The notes under the pieces are model-generated. The model was not told where the DNA came from. It saw only the letters and a list, made by a program, of their open reading frames with translations, and made no database searches. Made by a program: the position numbers and the translations under genes. Below, in pieces: positions 25,048-29,282 of a stretch of 29,282 nucleotides of DNA. The stretch covers positions 1-29,282 of the forward strand of contig NZ_JAGLBG010000028.1 of NCBI RefSeq assembly GCF_018260405.1. Reading direction: 5' to 3'. Every line of letters begins with the position of its first letter. Position 1 is the stretch's first letter. This DNA comes from Deinococcus sp. GTDB taxonomy: Bacteria > Deinococcota > Deinococci > Deinococcales > Deinococcaceae.

Positions 25048-26613
25048 TTACGGTACGTCGTCTTCGTCGAAAACCGGCACGTCCCCGACGGGCAGCTCCA
25101 CGAAGGCGTCCGTTCCCTGGCCTATCTCGCTTTCGATCCAGATTTTGCCCCCGTGCGCGTCCACGATGCCCTTGGCGATGCTTAGGCCCAGGCCCGCGCC
25201 GCCCTGGTCACGGCTGCGGCTGTCCTCGACGCGGTAGAAGCGGTCAAACAGCTTGGCGAGGTGCTCAGCGGGAATACCGGGGCCGTCGTCACGCACGCTC
25301 AGTTGCAACTTCTGGCCGCTGTCCAGCAGTTTGCTTGACAGGGTAATGTTTCTCGCCCCAGCCTTGAGCGCGTTGCCGACCAGATTGATCATCACCTGCT
25401 TGAGCCGGTCCGGGTCACCCTCAAAGGTGATGTCCTGGCCCGAGGTGCTTAGGGCGGTGCCTGCGTTGTGGGCCAGCGGGGCCAGTTCGCGCACGATTTC
25501 GGTGAGGAACATGCTCGACAGAATCGGCTGGTGGCTCATGACCAGTGCGCCGCTGTCCGAGCGGGCCAGTTCCAGCAGGCTGGCGATCAGGTTGGTCAGT
25601 CGGGCGGACTCGCTCTGAATAATCCGCAGGCTTTCTTGCTGCTGCCCGGTCGGGTCGGTGCGCCGCAGCAGGTAGTTGGCGTGGCCGCTGATGGCCGTTA
25701 CCGGGGTACGCAGTTCGTGGCTGGCGTCACTGGTAAAGCGGCGCTGGGCCTCAAAGCTCTTTTCCAGGCGGTCGAGCATAGCATTCAGCGACCCGGCGAG
25801 GGCCTGAACCTCGTCTTGGGTCTGCGGTTCGGGAACGCGTTCGCCCAGATTCTGCCCGCCAATTCGCTCGGCGGCCTGCCGTACTTGCCGCAGCGGCAGG
25901 AGCGCCTGCCCCGCCAGCAGGTAGGCCCCTAGCGCACTCAGGGCTGTCCCCAGAAAAAACAGCACCGCGAACACCCCCTTGAGCGAACGCATGGTGTCGT
26001 TCATCGGGGTCAGGCTCAGGCCGATGTACGTGATGGCAAAGCTGGGCGGCGGCGGCGGCATCCCGTTGGCACGCGGCATTTCAAGCTGTTCCATGCCCAG
26101 CGCGACCAGAATCCGGTACGGGGTGGTCTGCGTTTTACCTGGTTCGCCGTAAATATCGTTCACGCTGCGCTGAATGAGAATCCGGCCCCCCGGCGACTCG
26201 GCCAGGCGGGTCAGTTCGGTTTCGGTGAGCACGAAGGGGCGCTGAGGGCTGAGGCCGGTAATCACCCGGCGCTGACTGTTTAGGGTGCTTCGCAAGGTCT
26301 TTAGGAACTGGGCGCGGGCCTCAGGGGTCTGGGCGCCGGACAGCCCCCTGCTGAGGGTGGACTGGTCGTAAAAGCCCAGATCCTCGACCTGAATGACGTT
26401 GTTGGGGAAGGTGTAGCGGGCCACCCAGGACGGCCCACTCGCCAGGGTCCCGCCTGCCGAGCGGGTAAACACGCGGTAGTTGTCACTAAGCGCAGCGTCC
26501 AGGTTATTGCGTAGACTGCGCTGCATCAGTCCCAGGGCCGAAAGAGAGACCAGCCCCAGCAAACAGGCCAGTAGTGCGGTATAAACCAGCGTCAAGCGCC
26601 ATTTGAGGGTCAT
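25048..26613 (-). CDS. Sensor histidine kinase
   Basis: A 521-aa membrane kinase. TM1 is at about 8-30 and an extracytoplasmic sensor at about 31-210 contains a proline run (MPPPPPS). TM2 is at about 213-235, HAMP at about 235-287, and HisKA has the phospho-acceptor His299 in FTSDASHELRTPVTAI. The HATPase domain has the N-box VMINLVGNALKAG (Asn410, Asn414), DDGPGIP, FDRFYR and GGAGLGLSIA. The tail is unusually acidic (PVFDEDDVP). It should phosphorylate the response regulator encoded just upstream. The pair resembles the DrRRA response regulator and its neighbouring kinase in D. radiodurans; orthology is inferred. The ATG overlaps the stop of a 10-codon ORF. Confidence 0.93.
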   Translation of the reverse strand: MTLKWRLTLVYTALLACLLGLVSLSALGLMQRSLRNNLDAALSDNYRVFTRSAGGTLASGPSWVARYTFPNNVIQVEDLGFYDQSTLSRGLSGAQTPEARAQFLKTLRSTLNSQRRVITGLSPQRPFVLTETELTRLAESPGGRILIQRSVNDIYGEPGKTQTTPYRILVALGMEQLEMPRANGMPPPPPSFAITYIGLSLTPMNDTMRSLKGVFAVLFFLGTALSALGAYLLAGQALLPLRQVRQAAERIGGQNLGERVPEPQTQDEVQALAGSLNAMLDRLEKSFEAQRRFTSDASHELRTPVTAISGHANYLLRRTDPTGQQQESLRIIQSESARLTNLIASLLELARSDSGALVMSHQPILSSMFLTEIVRELAPLAHNAGTALSTSGQDITFEGDPDRLKQVMINLVGNALKAGARNITLSSKLLDSGQKLQLSVRDDGPGIPAEHLAKLFDRFYRVEDSRSRDQGGAGLGLSIAKGIVDAHGGKIWIESEIGQGTDAFVELPVGDVPVFDEDDVP

Positions 26614-26642
26614 AAGCGGTCAGCCACCAGGCGCAGGTTCAC
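26610..26642 (-). CDS. Putative 10-aa leader ORF of the histidine kinase (MNLRLVADRL)
   Basis: A GTG at 26642 lies 7 nt after TACACT, opens ten codons and ends in a TGA that overlaps the kinase ATG (ATGA). The distance matches other leaderless starts here. No strong Shine-Dalgarno precedes the kinase ATG itself, so coupling to this mini-ORF would explain how the kinase is translated. Confidence 0.4.
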   Translation of the reverse strand: MNLRLVADRL

Positions 26643-26649
26643 GGGCGGT

Positions 26650-26672
26650 AGTGTAAACCTTTCAAATGAAAG
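26650..26672 (-). promoter_or_regulatory. Kinase promoter (-10 TACACT) with adjacent inverted repeat
   Basis: TACACT (26650-26655, minus strand) is preceded by the inverted repeat CTTTCA-AA-TGAAAG (26659-26672), a good operator candidate overlapping the promoter spacer. Confidence 0.4.
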
Positions 26673-26675
26673 AGG

Positions 26676-26711
26676 CCGGAAAAACAGTGAGATTTCCCTC
26701 ACGCTTTCCGG
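26676..26711 (-). terminator. Hairpin between response regulator and kinase
   Basis: On the minus strand an outer stem CCGGAAA/TTTCCGG encloses an inner stem GTGAG/CTCAC, and the inner stem is followed by TGTTTTT. This can act as a terminator or attenuator after the regulator, upstream of the kinase promoter. Confidence 0.55.
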
Positions 26712-26726
26712 TCCCGGCATGGGCGA

Positions 26727-27404
26727 TTATTCCTCGCGCAGCACGTATCCGACGCCGCGTACGGTGTGAATCAGGCGGCGCTCTCCGCCCTCTTCCAGTT
26801 TGCGGCGCAAGTAACCGATATACACGTCCACGACGTTGCTGCCGCCGGTATACTCGGGCCACACTTTTTCCTCGATCTCGAAGCGCGAGAACACTTTACC
26901 GGGGTTGCGGGCCAGCAGTTCCAGCAGTTCGAACTCCTTGGCCGACAGTTCTACACGTCGTCCACCACGGAAAATTTCGCGTCCGTCGAGGTTCATGACC
27001 AGATCGGCCACGCGCACCTCACCGGTCACTGCTGGGTTCACGCGGCGCAGATGGGCACGTACACGCGCCAGCAATTCCTCGATGGAAAAAGGCTTGATGA
27101 GGTAGTCGTCGGCCCCCGAATCTAGGCCCTCGACCTTGTCCTGAATGCCGTCTTTGGCGGTCAGAATGATGATAGGGGTGTTGCTGGTCTTGCGAATGCG
27201 CCGCGCTACCTCAAGGCCGTCGAGCACGGGCAGCATCAGATCAAGAATGACGAGGTCGGGGTTGACTTCACGAAATTTGGACAGGCCGGTCACGCCGTCG
27301 AAGGCCACCTCGGTGGCGTAGCCCTCGGCGGCAAGTTCCAGCTCGATAAAACGGGCAATATCTTTTTCGTCCTCAATGACGAGAACCAGGGGCTTGCGTT
27401 CCAT
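26727..27404 (-). CDS. OmpR-family response regulator (DrRRA-like)
   Basis: A 225-aa two-domain regulator. The receiver (1-118) has the acidic pair Glu11/Asp12, the phospho-acceptor Asp55 in LVILDLMLPVLDG, Thr82 and Lys104 (YLIKPF). The C-terminal winged helix (about 128-225) has the OmpR features LSAKEFELLELLARNPGKVFSR and VVDVYIGYLRRKLE, ending in IHTVRGVGYVLREE. It strongly resembles DrRRA of D. radiodurans, a regulator needed for radiation resistance; this is recollection, not alignment. TACACT lies 6 nt before the ATG and there is no Shine-Dalgarno, so a leaderless transcript is likely. A 12-bp palindrome just upstream is a candidate operator. Confidence 0.94.
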   Translation of the reverse strand: MERKPLVLVIEDEKDIARFIELELAAEGYATEVAFDGVTGLSKFREVNPDLVILDLMLPVLDGLEVARRIRKTSNTPIIILTAKDGIQDKVEGLDSGADDYLIKPFSIEELLARVRAHLRRVNPAVTGEVRVADLVMNLDGREIFRGGRRVELSAKEFELLELLARNPGKVFSRFEIEEKVWPEYTGGSNVVDVYIGYLRRKLEEGGERRLIHTVRGVGYVLREE

Positions 27405-27410
27405 AGTGCC

Positions 27411-27435
27411 AGTGTAGGGAGCGTTCTCATGAGAA
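27411..27435 (-). promoter_or_regulatory. Response regulator promoter (-10 TACACT) with perfect palindrome TTCTCATGAGAA
   Basis: TACACT (27411-27416) is 6 nt before the ATG. The 12-bp palindrome at 27424-27435 lies in the promoter spacer. Part of it, GTTCTCAT, recurs at 27491-27498 in the same orientation. This suggests a regulator site, possibly for autoregulation. Confidence 0.45.
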
Positions 27436-27496
27436 GACTACAAGTTGACCTTACTTCACTTTCATGCGGCGCAGGTTCGCCAGTCACTCTGTTCTC

Positions 27497-27567
27497 ATAC
27501 GGAGACCGAGGTCTAGCGGTACAGACGGTGTCCTCCCGACTGTAACAAAACCTAGCGGAGTCCGTAT
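27497..27567. repeat. 71-bp E unit without hairpin module
   Basis: Bounded by ATACGGA and TCCGTAT. It aligns without gaps to 4813-4883 with shared blocks CCGACTGT and TAGCG at the same positions. It lies between the glyS end and the response regulator start, where no gene is seen. Confidence 0.7.
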
Positions 27568-27612
27568 CTTTTGCCGTGAACTTCCCGGCCCGCTGCCTCA
27601 AAACTACGGTAT

Positions 27613-29136
27613 TTAGCGCAGTTTGGCCTGAATCCAGCTGCTTAACTCGCTGATTTTCACCCGCTCCTGCGCCAGCGTGTCCCGGTCACGCACCGTTACG
27701 GTGTCCTTGAGGCTGTCATCCGCGCCCTCGGCATTCTGGCCGATGGTATCGAAGTCCACGGTCACGCAAAATGGTGTGCCGACCTCGTCGTGGCGGCGAT
27801 ACGCCTTGCCGATGTTGCCCGAATCCTCGTACAGCACGCGTCCCAGGCCCAGCCCTTGCAGCTCGGCCTTGATTTTCCTGGCCACTGACGTAATTTCTTC
27901 CTTGTTACGGGCCAGCGGAATCACCGCCACCTTAATCGGCGCGAGGTGAGGACGCAGCTTCAGCACAATGCGCTCATTGCCGTTTTCCAGGGTCTCCTTC
28001 GTGAACGCCTCGCTCAGCACCGCCAGCATGGCCCGGTCCACGCCCGCCGAGGGTTCAATCACGAACGGCACCACCGGCTTGTTCGTTTCAGGGTGCGGAA
28101 TGGTCAGCTTAGCAACCGAGTCATTGTTTTCCTCGACCTTTGACACCAAGCCCAGCTCGTCCTGGTTTTTGGTGTGGCTGCCCAGGTCGTAGTCACTCCG
28201 GTTGGCGATGCCCTCGATTTCCTCGTGGCCCAGCGTGGGGTAGTCGTACATCAGGTCGTAGGTGCGCTTGGAATAATGCGCCAGGTCTTCTTGAGGCACG
28301 TCTAGAATCTCGATTTTGCTGCGCGGCACGCCCTGGTCTTCCCACCATTTCAGGCGTTTTTCCAGCCAGTGCTCGTGCCACTGCTCGTCGGTGCCGGGGG
28401 TCACAAAAAACTCGATTTCCATCTGCTCCAACTCACGCACCCGGAAAATGAAATTGCGCGGCGTGATTTCGTTGCGAAATGCCTTACCAATCTGGGCGAT
28501 ACCAAAGGGCAGGCGGCGCGAGGTGGAGTCCACCACGTTCTTGAAATTGGTGAAGATGCCCTGCGCGGTTTCGGGGCGCAGATAGGCGTAGCTTTCCTCG
28601 TCGGCAACGGGGCCGATGGTGGTTTTGAACATCATGTTGAAGGGCTTGGGTTCCGTCCAGTCGCCCACTTCGCCGCTGAAGGGGTCACGCACGCCCGCTT
28701 CCTTGAACGCCGCCGAAGCCTGGGCGGGCTTGGCATTCAAAGTGGCCACCAGCGCGGCAAAGTTGTCGGCGTCTGCCGCCATAAGTTCCGCGACTTTGGC
28801 CTGCACGTCGGCCTTCTGGTCTTTGAGGAGATGATCGAGGCGGTAACGCTTGTTGTTCTTTTTGTTGTCAATCATGGGGTCGCTGAAAGTCGCCTCGTGC
28901 CCGCTGTGGCGCAAGACCATGCGGTGCATGATGATGCTGGCGTCCAGCCCTTCCATGTCATCGCGCTCGTAGACGTTGGAGCGCCACCACGCGGCCTTGA
29001 TGTTGTTTTTCAGCTCCACACCCAGGGGGCCGTAATCATAAAACCCTTGCAGGCCGCCGTAAATCTCGCTGCCCTGAAAAATAAAGCCCCGGCGTTTGCA
29101 TAGGCTGACGAGTTCTTCCATTGAGGTTGCGGGCAT
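27613..29136 (-). CDS. glyS: Glycyl-tRNA synthetase, single-chain dimeric type
   Basis: A 507-aa class II synthetase of the alpha-2 form used in deinococci, archaea and some Gram-positives rather than the alpha2-beta2 form. The N-terminus LVSLCKRRGFIFQGSEIYGG continues into FYDYGPLGVELKNNIK. LRPETAQGIFTNFKNV and motif 2 (FRNEITPRNFIFRVRELEQMEIEFF) form the active site. Motif 3 is EPSAGVDRAMLAVL. The last ~110 residues are the anticodon-binding domain (LAPIKVAVIPLARN onward). A Shine-Dalgarno AAGGAG is 5 nt before the ATG. About 100 nt of leader separate it from a strong terminator at the window edge. Confidence 0.97.
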   Translation of the reverse strand: MPATSMEELVSLCKRRGFIFQGSEIYGGLQGFYDYGPLGVELKNNIKAAWWRSNVYERDDMEGLDASIIMHRMVLRHSGHEATFSDPMIDNKKNNKRYRLDHLLKDQKADVQAKVAELMAADADNFAALVATLNAKPAQASAAFKEAGVRDPFSGEVGDWTEPKPFNMMFKTTIGPVADEESYAYLRPETAQGIFTNFKNVVDSTSRRLPFGIAQIGKAFRNEITPRNFIFRVRELEQMEIEFFVTPGTDEQWHEHWLEKRLKWWEDQGVPRSKIEILDVPQEDLAHYSKRTYDLMYDYPTLGHEEIEGIANRSDYDLGSHTKNQDELGLVSKVEENNDSVAKLTIPHPETNKPVVPFVIEPSAGVDRAMLAVLSEAFTKETLENGNERIVLKLRPHLAPIKVAVIPLARNKEEITSVARKIKAELQGLGLGRVLYEDSGNIGKAYRRHDEVGTPFCVTVDFDTIGQNAEGADDSLKDTVTVRDRDTLAQERVKISELSSWIQAKLR

Positions 29137-29155
29137 AGTTGCTCCTTTCAGTCAC

Positions 29156-29183
29156 GGTCTAAGGGTCAAGAGGTCTAAGGGTC
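29156..29183. repeat. Short direct repeat in the glyS leader
   Basis: GGTCTAAGGGTC occurs at 29156-29167 and 29172-29183 (16-nt period), with a third partial copy (GTCTAGG) following. It lies in the transcribed or promoter region upstream of glyS. Confidence 0.5.
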
Positions 29184-29231
29184 TAGGCTGATTTGGTAGT
29201 TGGTTTTCCTTAGACTTCTGGACTCCTAGAC

Positions 29232-29278
29232 AAAAAAATGCCCCGGACGAGTCGCCACTGGTGGCCTCTCAACCGGGG
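29232..29278 (-). terminator. Intrinsic terminator upstream of glyS
   Basis: On the minus strand CCCCGG (29273-29278) pairs with CCGGGG (29241-29246). Inside are GAG/CTC and GCCAC/GTGGC helices separated by small internal loops, and a run of seven T follows. It ends a transcript entering from beyond the window or controls glyS read-through. Confidence 0.75.
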
Positions 29279-29282
29279 ACGC

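Noticed and set aside
28369..29103. 244-codon plus-strand open frame
   Set aside because: It is opposite to glyS and contains only reverse-frame sequence, with no family motif.

Overview
The window looks like chromosome from a Deinococcus. It is GC-rich. It carries a class III-like PPK2 polyphosphate kinase, a single-chain glycyl-tRNA synthetase, a DUF4127 protein, DUF4388, an OmpR/histidine-kinase pair resembling the D. radiodurans DrRRA system, and many intergenic MITE-like repeats. Many start codons sit 6-8 nt behind a TAnnnT (-10-like) hexamer with no Shine-Dalgarno. This is the leaderless-mRNA pattern known for Deinococcus, and I used it to choose several starts. The genus call is inference from gene content; no database was searched.

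Layout. 1-2.2 kb: a Fur/PerR-family regulator, an unknown membrane protein and an overlapping MobA/MocA-like nucleotidyltransferase. 2.2-7.2 kb: two metallophosphoesterases (one cytoplasmic PPP-like, one Tat-exported), PPK2 and a DUF4388 protein, separated by dense small repeats. 7.2-11.5 kb: scpB and tsaC, then divergent pilC, an anchored glucodextranase-type DOMON protein and an EamA transporter. 11.5-14.8 kb: a secreted DUF4127 protein, divergent from an ABC permease/ATPase pair of MacB/LolCD type. 14.9-17.4 kb: a lipoprotein and a 654-aa secreted protein of unknown function. 17.8-24.5 kb: pgi, an Fsr-like MFS transporter, a degenerate phosphoribosyltransferase-like protein, an ICMT-family membrane methyltransferase, a histidine phosphatase overlapping purM, and DUF805. 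25.0-29.1 kb: histidine kinase, response regulator and glyS.

The most distinctive content lies between genes. Four repeat families are visible. Family A is a 140-bp TA-flanked element with three copies; one copy is split by a 213-bp insertion with 8-bp terminal inverted repeats and a clean 8-bp target duplication. Family C is a 132-bp element with two copies; one copy truncates a family D/E element. Family D/E is a 71-bp inverted-repeat unit joined to a 29-nt hairpin, and the hairpin shows two compensatory base-pair changes between copies. Family F is a diverged ~125-bp repeat with two copies. Three tiny upstream ORFs overlap or abut the starts of purM, the histidine kinase and the ABC permease, and look like leader peptides that could couple translation.

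The protein-coding genes are mostly housekeeping (purine synthesis, glycolysis, tRNA charging and modification, chromosome segregation) mixed with envelope and transport genes. I see no CRISPR array, tRNA, rRNA, prophage or complete insertion sequence.
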